Source: Mycolicibacterium sphagni (GTDB taxonomy: Bacteria > Actinomycetota > Actinomycetes > Mycobacteriales > Mycobacteriaceae). From it: a stretch of DNA of 64,000 nt. The first letter of the stretch is position 1; every line of letters starts with the position of its first letter. Positions 38,596 to 47,540 of this stretch are shown piece after piece. The stretch spans positions 1 through 64,000 of the forward strand of contig NZ_NOZR01000007.1 in assembly GCF_002250655.1 (NCBI RefSeq), given 5' to 3'. The translations under genes were made by a program, and so were the position numbers. The notes under the pieces are model-generated. The model ran no database searches, was not told the origin of the DNA, and saw only the letters and a program-made list of their open reading frames with translations.

Positions 38596-39282
38596 ATGAC
38601 GGCGGCGATTGCCCTGGAAAAACGACAACTTGACCGTGCTGAACAGCTACAACAGCTTAGGCGCCAGATGGCGGCGGTGTCCGGGAAAGTCGGTGTCGCC
38701 GGGCCTGTTGCGGATGTGGCAAATGAGGCGATTCCGGCCTCGGAGAGTTTGCTAGAGATTCCCGAATCGCTGGCTGGGCCGCTGCCGAAAGGGTTGCCGC
38801 GCGGTGTGGTCGCAGTGGTGTCGGGGGCCCGCTCGCTGCCGGTGAGCATGGCCGCGGCGGTAACCGCCGGCGGTGGGCATGTGGCCGTTGTCGGGCTGCC
38901 GGACTTCGGCCTGCTGGCCGCCGCGGAGATGGGCGCGGACCTGAGTCGGCTGGCGGTGATCCCCGACCCCGGCACCGATCCCGTCGAGGTGGCCGCGGTG
39001 CTGATGGACGGGATGGATCTGGTGGTACTCGGCCTGGCCGGCGGGACGGTGACCGCCACCCGCGCCAGAGCGGTGGTGGCCCGGGCCAGGCAGAAAGGTT
39101 GCACTCTGCTGGTTGCGCGGGGGGATTGGCAGGGCGCGACGATGCGCCTGGATGCGCGAGTGAGCGGCTATGAGACCACCGCTGGTCGCGGCGGTGCGGC
39201 AGTGCCGGGTTCCGGACGGATCAGCCGAGTGCGGTTGTCCGTCCGGGCGCATGGCCGCGTGACCCGGTCCCGGGTGGGCTGA
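38596..39282 (+). CDS. imuA': mutasome accessory protein ImuA'
   Basis: A 228-residue RecA-fold-like protein lacking an intact Walker A. It begins [20 protein letters not shown]. The conserved parts are the [20 protein letters not shown] region, followed by [19 protein letters not shown] and [12 protein letters not shown]. In mycobacteria ImuA' works with ImuB and DnaE2 in damage-induced mutagenesis. ATG 38596 has TGGAGG at 38584-38589, an ideal spacing; the upstream open frame crosses the LexA box and is not coding. It abuts imuB without a gap. Confidence 0.9.
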   Translation: MTAAIALEKRQLDRAEQLQQLRRQMAAVSGKVGVAGPVADVANEAIPASESLLEIPESLAGPLPKGLPRGVVAVVSGARSLPVSMAAAVTAGGGHVAVVGLPDFGLLAAAEMGADLSRLAVIPDPGTDPVEVAAVLMDGMDLVVLGLAGGTVTATRARAVVARARQKGCTLLVARGDWQGATMRLDARVSGYETTAGRGGAAVPGSGRISRVRLSVRAHGRVTRSRVG

Positions 39283-40869
39283 ATGACCGGCCGCGCGCTG
39301 GCGATCTGGTGCATGGACTGGCCGGCGGTCGCCGCCGCCGCGGCGGCCGGTCTGCCGGCGACAGCCCCGGTCGCGGTCACCCTGGCCAACCGGGTGATCG
39401 CCTGCTCGGCGGCGGCCCGCGCGGCTGGGGTACGCCGTACTCTGCGCCGGCGCGAGGCGCAGGCGCGATGCCCGCAGTTGCATGTGGTCACCGCTGACCC
39501 GGCCCGCGACGCCCGCTACTTCGAGGGGGTGACGGCGGCGGTCGACGAGGTGGTGCCCCGCGCCGAGGTGCTGCGGCCAGGACTGCTGGTGTTGTCGGTT
39601 CGCGGCGCGGCGCGCTACTTCGGTTCCGAACCGGCCGCCGCCGAGCGGCTGGTCGACGCTGTCGCCGCCGCGGGTGCCGAATGCCAGGTGGGGATTGCCG
39701 ACCAGTTGCCGACGGCTGTCTTCGCCGCGCGCGCCGGCCGGATGATCGAAACCGGGGGGGACGCGGCGTTTCTGTCGGCGTTGTCCATCCGCCAGCTGTC
39801 CGCCGAGCCCAGCCTGTCCGGCCCAGGCCGGGAAGAATTGGCGGATCTGTTGTGGCGCATGGGTATCCGTAATCTTGGTCAGTTCGCGGCTTTGTCCCGT
39901 AGCGATGTGGCTTCCCGGTTCGGGGCCGACGCGGTGGCAGCGCACCGCTTCGCCCGCGGTGAACCGGCGCGCGGGCCGTCCGGTCGTGAGCCGGCGGCCG
40001 ACCTCGATGCGGTCCTGCACTGCGAGCCGCCGGTCGACCGGGTCGACGCGGCCGCATTCGCCGGCCGGTCACTGGCCGGCGCCCTGCATCGCAGCCTGGA
40101 GGCGGCGGGTGTGGGATGCACCCGATTGGCCATCCACGCCCTCACTGCGGGAGGCGGTGAGCTGACCCGGGTTTGGCGGTGTGCCGAACCGCTGACCGAG
40201 GACGCCACCGCCGACCGGGTGCGCTGGCAGCTCGACGGCTGGCTCAATCGGCGCAACCCGGACGACCGGCCGAACTCGCCGGTGACGGTGTTGCGGCTGC
40301 AGCCGGTGGAAGTTGTTTCCGCAGAAGCGCTTCAGCTTCCGCTGTGGGGCGGTGTCGGGGAGCAGGATCGCTTGCGGGCCCGCCGGGCGCTTGTCCGGGT
40401 GCAGGGGTTGCTGGGCCAGGAAGCTGTCCAGCTGCCGGTGTTGTCCGGCGGTCGCGGTCCAGCCGAGCGCATCACCTTGACACCGCTCGGCGACGAGTTG
40501 GTACCGCGGGCCGACCCGTACCGGCCCTGGCCCGGCCAGCTGCCCGAGCCCGCCCCGGCGGTGATCCTCGACGATCCAGTGGAATTGCTTGATGCCCAAG
40601 GAAACCCGGTGCGGGTGACTGGGCGCGGGATGTTCACTGCCGAACCGGCGAGTTTGGACGGTGCGGGCCCCCACTATCGGGGCGCGCTGAGCTGGTGGGC
40701 CGGGCCGTGGCCGGTGGACGAACGCTGGTGGGATCAGGGCGAACAGTCCAGGGCCGGCCGGACGGCACGCGCACAGGTGCTGGTGGACACCCGGCCCGGT
40801 GAGCCGGGAGCCGCGCTGCTGCTGTGCTACCGGCAGCGCCGGTGGTATCTGGAAGGCGTCTACGAATGA
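39283..40869 (+). CDS. imuB: ImuB, catalytically inactive Y-family polymerase homolog
   Basis: A 528-residue Y-family-fold protein. The first active-site region reads AIWCMDWPAVAA, where a polymerase has DMDAFF-type residues. The second reads LVLSVRGAARYFG, replacing the SxDE catalytic pair. Both losses indicate no polymerase activity. A beta-clamp-binding motif QLPLWG is at residues 351-356, as reported for mycobacterial ImuB. The helix-hairpin-helix region MGIRNLGQFAALSRSDVASRFG is intact. ImuB bridges clamp, ImuA' and DnaE2 in the mutasome. The ATG follows the imuA' stop directly. The gene ends 19 bases before the 27-bp repeats. Confidence 0.93.
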   Translation: MTGRALAIWCMDWPAVAAAAAAGLPATAPVAVTLANRVIACSAAARAAGVRRTLRRREAQARCPQLHVVTADPARDARYFEGVTAAVDEVVPRAEVLRPGLLVLSVRGAARYFGSEPAAAERLVDAVAAAGAECQVGIADQLPTAVFAARAGRMIETGGDAAFLSALSIRQLSAEPSLSGPGREELADLLWRMGIRNLGQFAALSRSDVASRFGADAVAAHRFARGEPARGPSGREPAADLDAVLHCEPPVDRVDAAAFAGRSLAGALHRSLEAAGVGCTRLAIHALTAGGGELTRVWRCAEPLTEDATADRVRWQLDGWLNRRNPDDRPNSPVTVLRLQPVEVVSAEALQLPLWGGVGEQDRLRARRALVRVQGLLGQEAVQLPVLSGGRGPAERITLTPLGDELVPRADPYRPWPGQLPEPAPAVILDDPVELLDAQGNPVRVTGRGMFTAEPASLDGAGPHYRGALSWWAGPWPVDERWWDQGEQSRAGRTARAQVLVDTRPGEPGAALLLCYRQRRWYLEGVYE

Positions 40870-40888
40870 GCCGGCGACACCGCCTACA

Positions 40889-40984
40889 TGTCGGCTTGCA
40901 GCCACGCTGGTTATCTGTCGGCTTGCAGCCACGCTGGTTATCTGTCGGCTTGCAGCCACGCTGGTTATCTGTCGGCTTGCAGCC
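40889..40984. repeat. 27-bp tandem repeat, 3.6 copies
   Basis: Three perfect 27-bp units (40889-40915, 40916-40942, 40943-40969) begin TGTCGGCTTGCAGCCACGCT and end GGTTATC, followed by a 15-base partial fourth unit. On the minus strand each unit repeats the last codons and stop of iunH (LQADR-stop). The array fills the gap between convergent imuB and iunH. There are no spacers, so it is not a CRISPR. Confidence 0.9.
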
Positions 40985-42041
40985 GACGTGCAAACGGGCC
41001 GACCCGTTCGATGAACCGGTCGAAGAACGCCGCCGGATCGACCCCGACACCGACGTGCGCGTTCGATTCCCGGCCCCACCGATGGCTCCAGTCCGCGATG
41101 GTCATGCCGCGGGTCAGGGTCCCGGTGAGCTCGACGTCGACCGTGGCGGCCCGGGTCTGGACCAGGCTGGGATCCAGAGCCACCGCGGCTGCCAGGGGGT
41201 CGTGCAGGTGAGCCAGGAAACCTTCGCCCTGATCGAAATGAAACTCGAAGTAAAACCGCATCGCATCCTCGAGCGTGCGGATCAACGTGTTGTCGGCGGT
41301 CGAGCGCGTGCCCCGGGAATCGAGCACGCTCATAGCCGTCGTGGTCGCCCCCGATGCGGCGGCCAGCCGGCTCAGCAGCGTCGGCGTCAACATGATGTTC
41401 TCGGTCAGGTTCAGCCCGCACACGATCGGAAGCTGATGCTGCTGAATCACTTTGGCATCCGCGGCCCGCCCCCACGCATCGAAGACCTCGGCTGCGGCCT
41501 CCGGGTCGACGCTGATGTTCCACTCTGACACCGGGGTGGTGTTACCGCGATAGTCGAAGGAGCCACCCATGATGACCAGTCGCCGCAACAGCGACGGCAG
41601 GTTGGGCTCATCACGCACGGCCAGTGCCAGATTGGTCAGCGGACCGGTGACCAGGCCGATCAGTTCGCCGGGCATGGCGTGGGCGGCGCGCACCCACGCC
41701 TCGGCCGAGTCGTAACCGGTGAGTTCGCGTTGGTGTAGCGGAAGTTCGGCATAGCCCAGCCCGGCCGGGCCGTGGGTGTCTTCGGCGGTGCGCATCGCGG
41801 CGCTCAATGGTTGGTCGGCGCCCCGGGATACCGGAATGGCGGTGGCCCCGCACAGTTCGAGTAGCCCGAGGTTGTTGCGGCACACCTGATCCACGTCGAC
41901 ATTGCCACCGGTGGAGGCGATTCCGACCAGGTTCGCGTCGGAGCTGGCCAGCAAATACACCAGTGCCATCGCGTCGTCGACGCCGGTGTCCACATCGGCG
42001 AAAACGGGCAGCGCAGAAGCCTGGTCTTCCCCGACGCTCAC
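40965..42041 (-). CDS. iunH: inosine-uridine nucleoside hydrolase
   Basis: A 358-residue nucleoside N-ribohydrolase. The calcium-binding signature is FADVDTGVDDAMAL at the N-terminus; VTGPLTNLALAV, IMGGSFDYRGNTTPVSEWN and LHDPLAAAVALDP carry further active-site residues. It releases free bases for purine and pyrimidine salvage. GTG 42041 is chosen: TATCGT, a good -10 hexamer, ends seven bases before it, suggesting a leaderless start. The frame is open further upstream into the LuxR gene. M. tuberculosis IunH is shorter (about 308 residues as I recall). The stop codon lies in the 27-bp repeat array. Confidence 0.88.
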   Translation of the reverse strand: MSVGEDQASALPVFADVDTGVDDAMALVYLLASSDANLVGIASTGGNVDVDQVCRNNLGLLELCGATAIPVSRGADQPLSAAMRTAEDTHGPAGLGYAELPLHQRELTGYDSAEAWVRAAHAMPGELIGLVTGPLTNLALAVRDEPNLPSLLRRLVIMGGSFDYRGNTTPVSEWNISVDPEAAAEVFDAWGRAADAKVIQQHQLPIVCGLNLTENIMLTPTLLSRLAAASGATTTAMSVLDSRGTRSTADNTLIRTLEDAMRFYFEFHFDQGEGFLAHLHDPLAAAVALDPSLVQTRAATVDVELTGTLTRGMTIADWSHRWGRESNAHVGVGVDPAAFFDRFIERVGPFARRLQADR

Positions 42042-42066
42042 CGTGGTAACGATACCCGTCTGGCTT

Positions 42067-44679
42067 TCAACCCAGGTGACGGCGCGGGCCACCTTCTCGG
42101 ATGATCGCGGCCAGGCCATCGCGATCGGACACACCGAGTTTCAGGCAGGCCCGATATACGTGGCCCTCGACGGTGCGGACCGAAACCGATAGCCGCTCGG
42201 CGATCTCGCGGTTCGACGAACCGGCGGCGACCAGCTCGGCGACCTCGAGCTCACGCGCGGTCACCGGCAGGGGTCGCGCCGCAGCCCGAATCGCGGGGGA
42301 GGAGGCACCTCCACACAATGCCGCCAGACGCATTGCGCGGGTGACTGATTCGATCTCCCGACGCCGCGCATTGCGTTGCTCATGGATCCCGGCTGCCTGT
42401 GCGGCGGCGTCGGCGGCCGACAACAACACCCCGGCCTCTTCGAAATCGATGCTGACCGCGTCGAGCGCACCGGCGTCGGAGTCGGCCACGGCGGCGGCGT
42501 GCCGGGCATACAACTGCGGCAGCGGCCCGTCGACGACCGCCGCCAGAGATTGCAGGCGGTGGGACACCTTGCGGTCGCCGAACCGCGCCGCGTCGTGCAA
42601 CGCCTCGGCCTCCACGGCGAACTGGCCGCTGCGGTGAGCCGCGTCGGCGGCCGCGCGGGACAGCTCGACGCCCCGGCGCGCAGAGCCCCGCGCCGCGGCG
42701 ATCCAGGCCTTGACGGCCAACACTTGCGGGTCGAATAACGCCACCGTGGGTCCGGAATGTTCGGCGGCCTCCGTCAACAGCCGGTCGGCCTCGTCGGGCC
42801 GGCCCGAGCCGGCATAGGCGCGGGCCAGCAGAAGCCGGCCGGGCAGCCGCCACGGCAGTGAGGTCTCGGCGTTGAGCGCGGCCAGTGCCTGCTTGGTGGT
42901 CGGGATCGCCTCGGCGAACCTGCCGCGAGACGTCGCCACGAGTGCGGTCATCATCTTGGCGACCGCCCATCCCAGAAACTCGCCGGACGACGAGAACTCG
43001 CCATATGCCACCGCGTGCTTTTCGGCCTCGTCCAGTTCGCCGGTGTACACCAAGGCCAGTACCTCGCCGTATCGGGCGAGCATCCGAATCAGGCCGTCGG
43101 TGGACTTCTGCGCGTCGAAGGAGCGCTCGGCGATGTCGATGAAGTCGCCGCCGCGGCCGGCCAACGGCATCGCCAGACCGGCCGCGAACGCAGCCGTCTC
43201 CACCGCTTGTTTCGGTGCGCCGGGATTGGCCAACACCGCCTCGGCCATTGCCATACCTTCGGACAGCCGGTTCTCGAAAATCGTGAACGCAGCGTCGGCA
43301 GCGTCGACCATCGGCCGCAGTATCGGGTTGCTCACCCGACGCCGCAGCAACTCCATCACCTCTCGAGCACGGGCGGCCTCGCCGAGCGACCAGAACACGA
43401 TCGACGCCCGGGGGATACCCCACAGCACCAGCTGACCCTCGTCGAGATCGTCAGGGTCGAACTCGGCCAGGACCTCGTCGGCCTCATCGGGACGGCCCTG
43501 CCACATCAGCGCCCTGGACAATAGGTGTGCTGCTTGCATTCCGTGCTCACGTTCGAATGCGGTGCGCGCCAGCCGTTCACCCAGCGGTGCATTCGCAAGC
43601 GACACTGCGTCTTTGGCCGCCGTGACCAGCAGGCCGGTGTCGGCGGTCTGATCGCTGTCCAGATACAGCTGGGCGACCCGGATCCGGCCGGCTGCCGACG
43701 TCGGCGTGTGCCGGTTGAGGACCGTGACGATCTGACCGCGCAGCATGCGGGCTGACGCCGTGCCGATCTGCCGCCGTACCACGTCACCGTAGAGCGGATG
43801 GCTGATCCGCGCGTGCAGGTCTGGTCCGGCACGGTCGATCCGGATCAGATGCGCCTTCTCGGCCGCATCGATGGCCTGCTCGCCGGCGAGCTCCACCAGC
43901 GCGTTGATGTCCAGCGGTTCACACAGCGCCAGCAGGCGCAGCACCGTGACAGCTTCGGGGTCGGTGCTGTCGAACCGGTTCTCGAGCAGGGTGGCCAGTC
44001 CCGACGACACCGTCGTCGCCCCGCGCAACTGCCAGACGCCGTTGACCTCGCTCAGGGTGCCGGCTTCCAACGCCGCCTCGACCATGTGCCGCAGGAACAG
44101 CGGGTTGCCTCCGGACTGTGTCCAGATGACGTTGGCGCTCAACTCCTCCAGGGTGCCGCCCAGCACCGACTCCACCAAGGAGACGCATTCACCCCTGCTG
44201 AACGGCTCCAAGTCGATGCGACGCAGATAGCCGTCCTTCCACAGCGTCATCACCGAATCGGGCACGGCTTCGCCGCTGCGTACCGTCGCAACGATCGACC
44301 CGGTGCGTTCCACCGCGATCTGGTGCAGCAGGGTGGCCGATAACTGGTCGAGCAGGTGAGCGTCGTCGACGCCGATCACCGCGGGCCCGTCGGCCAGCAG
44401 GGACTCGCGTGCCGAGACCAGCAGTTCGATCGGATCCCGCGCGTCGGTGGGTTTGACCCACTGGGCGAACACTCCGAGCGGGATGCTGCTCGACGAGGTG
44501 GTGCACGCGGCCCAGCGGGTGCGGCCCGGTAGCGACGCGGTGACTGAGCGGGCCAGGGTGGTCTTGCCGACTCCGGCAGCGCCGGTGATCACCACGCCAG
44601 AGGTTTCGCTGTCGGACAGCGCGGATGCGATGACCTCGTGCTTGGCGGGCCGCCATAGTAGCTGCCAACCCGTCGTCAT
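42067..44679 (-). CDS. LuxR-family regulator with N-terminal AAA/NTPase domain (LAL type)
   Basis: An 870-residue regulator of the large ATP-binding LuxR type. Walker A is GAAGVGKTT at residues 33-41 and Walker B is AVIGVDDAHLL. A winged region and a long TPR-like helical middle (about 300-780) follow. The C-terminal DNA-binding domain is PVTARELEVAELVAAGSSNR, continuing EIAERLSVSVRTVEGHVYRACLKLG. Such proteins sense a ligand through the helical region and activate nearby genes. It ends 25 bases before the iunH start on the same strand. Its target is unknown; iunH and acrA1 are neighbours. Confidence 0.9.
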   Translation of the reverse strand: MTTGWQLLWRPAKHEVIASALSDSETSGVVITGAAGVGKTTLARSVTASLPGRTRWAACTTSSSSIPLGVFAQWVKPTDARDPIELLVSARESLLADGPAVIGVDDAHLLDQLSATLLHQIAVERTGSIVATVRSGEAVPDSVMTLWKDGYLRRIDLEPFSRGECVSLVESVLGGTLEELSANVIWTQSGGNPLFLRHMVEAALEAGTLSEVNGVWQLRGATTVSSGLATLLENRFDSTDPEAVTVLRLLALCEPLDINALVELAGEQAIDAAEKAHLIRIDRAGPDLHARISHPLYGDVVRRQIGTASARMLRGQIVTVLNRHTPTSAAGRIRVAQLYLDSDQTADTGLLVTAAKDAVSLANAPLGERLARTAFEREHGMQAAHLLSRALMWQGRPDEADEVLAEFDPDDLDEGQLVLWGIPRASIVFWSLGEAARAREVMELLRRRVSNPILRPMVDAADAAFTIFENRLSEGMAMAEAVLANPGAPKQAVETAAFAAGLAMPLAGRGGDFIDIAERSFDAQKSTDGLIRMLARYGEVLALVYTGELDEAEKHAVAYGEFSSSGEFLGWAVAKMMTALVATSRGRFAEAIPTTKQALAALNAETSLPWRLPGRLLLARAYAGSGRPDEADRLLTEAAEHSGPTVALFDPQVLAVKAWIAAARGSARRGVELSRAAADAAHRSGQFAVEAEALHDAARFGDRKVSHRLQSLAAVVDGPLPQLYARHAAAVADSDAGALDAVSIDFEEAGVLLSAADAAAQAAGIHEQRNARRREIESVTRAMRLAALCGGASSPAIRAAARPLPVTARELEVAELVAAGSSNREIAERLSVSVRTVEGHVYRACLKLGVSDRDGLAAIIREGGPRRHLG

Positions 44680-44739
44680 GCGGTCAGGATAAGTGGCTGC
44701 CCCGCCTGCCGCTGAGTCTCGCGCGGAATTTAGCTCAGC

Positions 44740-46638
44740 TCACCAGTTCACGCCGGGCACCAGCCGCACGACTCGTTTGACCGGGCGCGGTGTGCGAAGC
44801 CGCACCGCCGGCCGGCGCGGGCCCGGAGCCGAAGCCCGCGGGACCTCACCGCGTGCGGCCGCCGAGTCCGGGTAGCCCAGGTAGAGCTGGTGCAGCACCC
44901 GGCGAGCCAACTTCGGCGTGAAGTACTGGCCGGCGTCGGCCAAGGTCCCCAGCGGCGTATCGATCCGCACTGGTTTGTCCACCAGCCCGCGCACCACCAT
45001 CGCCGCCGCATGTTCGGCACTGATCGGAGGCACCGGGTTGAGGCGCCCAGACGGCGCGATCATCGGTGTCTTCACCAACGGCATATGGATCGTGGTGAAC
45101 GTGATGTTGTCCGACAGGGTCTCCGAGGCGACCACATCGGTGAACGCATCAAGTGCGGCCTTGGTCGGCAGATACGCGCTGTACTTGGGATTGCGGGCCT
45201 GCACCCCGGCGCTGGACACGTTGACCACGTGACCGAATCGGCGCGCCTGCCAGTGCGGCAGCAGTGCCAGCACCATGCGCACCGCGCCGAAGTAGTTGAC
45301 GGCCATTACTCGCTCGTAGTCGTGCAACCGGTCGGTGGAGGCACTCACCGAGCGCCGAATCGAGCGGCCGGCGTTGTTGACCAGATAGTCGACATGGCCG
45401 AAGCGGCCGAGGATTTCGGCGATCGTTGCGTCGACGGACTCGGTATCGGTGACATCGCAGCTGAAGGCGAATGCCCGGCCGCCGTCAGCGGTGATCTCCG
45501 CGACGAGCTCCTCCAGCGCTGCGCCGTTGCGCGCCAAGGCGAATACCGTGGCGCCCCGCGCGGCCACCGCCACCGCCGAGGCCCGGCCGATGCCGCTGGA
45601 TGCGCCGGTGATGATCACGTGCCTGCCCACGAGCGGGCCGTCCGGATCATCCGACCGATTGAGCCCGGGATCGAGATGCTCGGCCCAGTAGCGCCACAAC
45701 GCGGGAGCGTAGGACTCGAACGATGGAGGTTCGATTCTCCCGGCGCTCAACGCTTCTCGGGTGTACTCGGAACGAAATACCGCAGCGGTCTCGAGGCTGT
45801 CGATGGCCTCAGGTGGCACGCCGAGCTGTGTTACTGCCATGTCCCGCAACACCTTTGTCCGCCCGCGCGCCACGAGTAGAGGATTGATCACCCTGCGGGG
45901 CAACCCGCCCCGCAGGGGCGGCAATTCGGCGCAGCGGGCAACGGCCCGGTAGATCTGGCGCAGCCCGACCGATTCGAGCGCGGTCAGGTGGAAGGTCTGC
46001 CCGTCGCGGTCCTCGGAGTGCATCAGCTCGATCAGTGCAGCGACGACGTAGTCAACCGGGACGACGTTGATCCGGCCGACGTCGGGCATCAAGACCGGCG
46101 TCACCGACGGGAGCCCGGAAAGACGGGCCAGCAGTCCGAAGACGTGGTACGGCCCGGTGATGCGCTCGGTCTCGCCAGTGCATGAGTCGCCGACGATCAC
46201 CCCGGTGCGATAGATCCGGAACCGCACATCGGACGTCGAACGGACCAGCTGCTCGGCGTCGAACGCCGCCTGATGGCTGCGGCTGGGCAGTTGCTGGCCG
46301 ACATCGAAATCGTCCTCGGTGTACTCCCCGGCGAAATCGCCTGCCACCGCGACCGAGGACAGCTGGTGCAGTATGGCTGCCGCTTGGCGGCTGAGCTCGA
46401 GTGCTGCCTCAGTGTCGGCGGATCGGCAGTTCACGACGTGGTCGGGGCGCACCGGCGTGCTGTCGCCCGATAGCGCATGTACCCGATCACCCCAGTCCGC
46501 GGCCTGCTGTGCGAACCGGGCCTGCGCCGGCGGATCGTCGACGGTCACCCACACCTCGGCGTCGACGGAGTGGTCGAGCAGGCCGGCCACGATCCGGCTG
46601 CCAAGAAACCCGGTACCGCCGGTAACGACATAACGCAT
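44740..46638 (-). CDS. acrA1: AcrA1, two-domain acyl-CoA reductase/short-chain dehydrogenase
   Basis: A 632-residue fusion (Rv3391-like). Residues 1-330 form an extended-SDR domain beginning YVVTGGTGFLGSRIV with SSVAVAGDFAGEYTEDDFD. Residues 340-590 form a classical SDR with ITGASSGIGRASAVA, LVNNAGRSIRRS and the active-site YxxxK in YSAYLPTKAALDAF. The C-terminus is basic. It is annotated as a fatty acyl-CoA reductase. Oddly, where related N-terminal domains have YHRTK this one has SHQAA, so Tyr and Lys are replaced by Ser121 and Ala125; that domain may bind but not catalyse. It follows lpqD on the opposite strand order seen in M. tuberculosis. Confidence 0.87.
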   Translation of the reverse strand: MRYVVTGGTGFLGSRIVAGLLDHSVDAEVWVTVDDPPAQARFAQQAADWGDRVHALSGDSTPVRPDHVVNCRSADTEAALELSRQAAAILHQLSSVAVAGDFAGEYTEDDFDVGQQLPSRSHQAAFDAEQLVRSTSDVRFRIYRTGVIVGDSCTGETERITGPYHVFGLLARLSGLPSVTPVLMPDVGRINVVPVDYVVAALIELMHSEDRDGQTFHLTALESVGLRQIYRAVARCAELPPLRGGLPRRVINPLLVARGRTKVLRDMAVTQLGVPPEAIDSLETAAVFRSEYTREALSAGRIEPPSFESYAPALWRYWAEHLDPGLNRSDDPDGPLVGRHVIITGASSGIGRASAVAVAARGATVFALARNGAALEELVAEITADGGRAFAFSCDVTDTESVDATIAEILGRFGHVDYLVNNAGRSIRRSVSASTDRLHDYERVMAVNYFGAVRMVLALLPHWQARRFGHVVNVSSAGVQARNPKYSAYLPTKAALDAFTDVVASETLSDNITFTTIHMPLVKTPMIAPSGRLNPVPPISAEHAAAMVVRGLVDKPVRIDTPLGTLADAGQYFTPKLARRVLHQLYLGYPDSAAARGEVPRASAPGPRRPAVRLRTPRPVKRVVRLVPGVNW

Positions 46639-46740
46639 GGGTCATCTTCGATCGCCGATCGCGCCGAGGTCAATGGGTCGACGCAAGTCGCTCCCTAAAC
46701 CACTCCGATGCAGCTACATGCGCCCACGTCAGCGGCGATT

Positions 46741-47448
46741 TCAGAACTGGGTGATGCCGTCCCAGTCCACCAGCGTCCACCCGATCGCGGGGTTGCCGGT
46801 CAGCACCACCCGGCCGGTGTTGGGCAACGGGTGATCGGTCGCCAGGCTGTCCTTGGCGTTGCGCGCGTTCATCAGTGTCCACAACGTGATCGAGGCGGCG
46901 CTGGAGAATGCGACCGGCTTGTTGTTGCCGCTCTCGTAGATGCGTTGCACCGCCCCGGTGAACTTCGCGTTGAAGTCGGTGCCGCTGACCGATCCCGGGA
47001 TGCGGAAGCTGGTGTCGCCGCGCAGCCAGTCGGCCGGGGCCACCATGTAGGTGATGGCGGCCTTGTCGGCCTTGCCGCCGTTGAACCAGCCGGCGGAGAT
47101 CTCATTGAGGCCGGGCAGCACGGTGACCTGTTCGTTGAGCGCGGTGGACATCGGTGCCGCGGTCTGCTGGGTGCGGACCATCTCCGAGGCGTAGATGCCG
47201 TCGTACTTGTTGCTTTCCAACCGGCCGGCCGCGGCTGCGGCCTGCTGCTGCCCGGTCGGTGTCAGCGCCGGCCCTGGCACCGAGGTGTCGATGATGCCGT
47301 TCGCGTTGGCCTCCGACTCCGCGTGACGGATGAACGTCAGCGTGATCGTGCGCTCGCTCGGCGTGGACGAACTGCAGGAGGCGACGAGCACGGCTGCCAA
47401 CAAAGCGGCGACGGTCGCGACGACGGCCCGGGCGCGGGAAGCATGCAT
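46741..47448 (-). CDS. lpqD: LpqD, lipoprotein of the histidine phosphatase family
   Basis: A 235-residue exported lipoprotein. The N-terminus has a basic start, a hydrophobic core and the lipobox LVASC, with Cys25 to be acylated. The mature part has the phosphoglycerate-mutase-type motif LTFIRHAESEAN, with the catalytic RH, then YASEMVRTQQTA. The length is close to Rv3390. The substrate on the cell surface is unknown. ATG 47448 is chosen because the upstream open frame lacks a signal and overlaps the divergent promoter. It is divergent from htdY by 92 bases. Confidence 0.88.
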   Translation of the reverse strand: MHASRARAVVATVAALLAAVLVASCSSSTPSERTITLTFIRHAESEANANGIIDTSVPGPALTPTGQQQAAAAAGRLESNKYDGIYASEMVRTQQTAAPMSTALNEQVTVLPGLNEISAGWFNGGKADKAAITYMVAPADWLRGDTSFRIPGSVSGTDFNAKFTGAVQRIYESGNNKPVAFSSAASITLWTLMNARNAKDSLATDHPLPNTGRVVLTGNPAIGWTLVDWDGITQF

Positions 47449-47540
47449 GGTTCTAGCCTGCCCTTTCGACCGCTGTGTTGGGTGCAATTGGCGCAGTGCG
47501 ACGATGGAGTTTCTCCATCCACGACCCCAGGAGTGCGGCA

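Noticed and set aside
38457..39104. Long N-terminal extension of the class I aldolase
   Set aside because: It lies antisense to imuA' and crosses the LexA box; the aldolase is complete from 38456.
40889..40984. Possible CRISPR array
   Set aside because: Units are directly contiguous with no spacers, and no cas genes are near.
40888..41211. Plus-strand frame with repeated SACSHAGYL
   Set aside because: It is only the translation of the 27-bp repeat and the antisense of iunH; no start signal.
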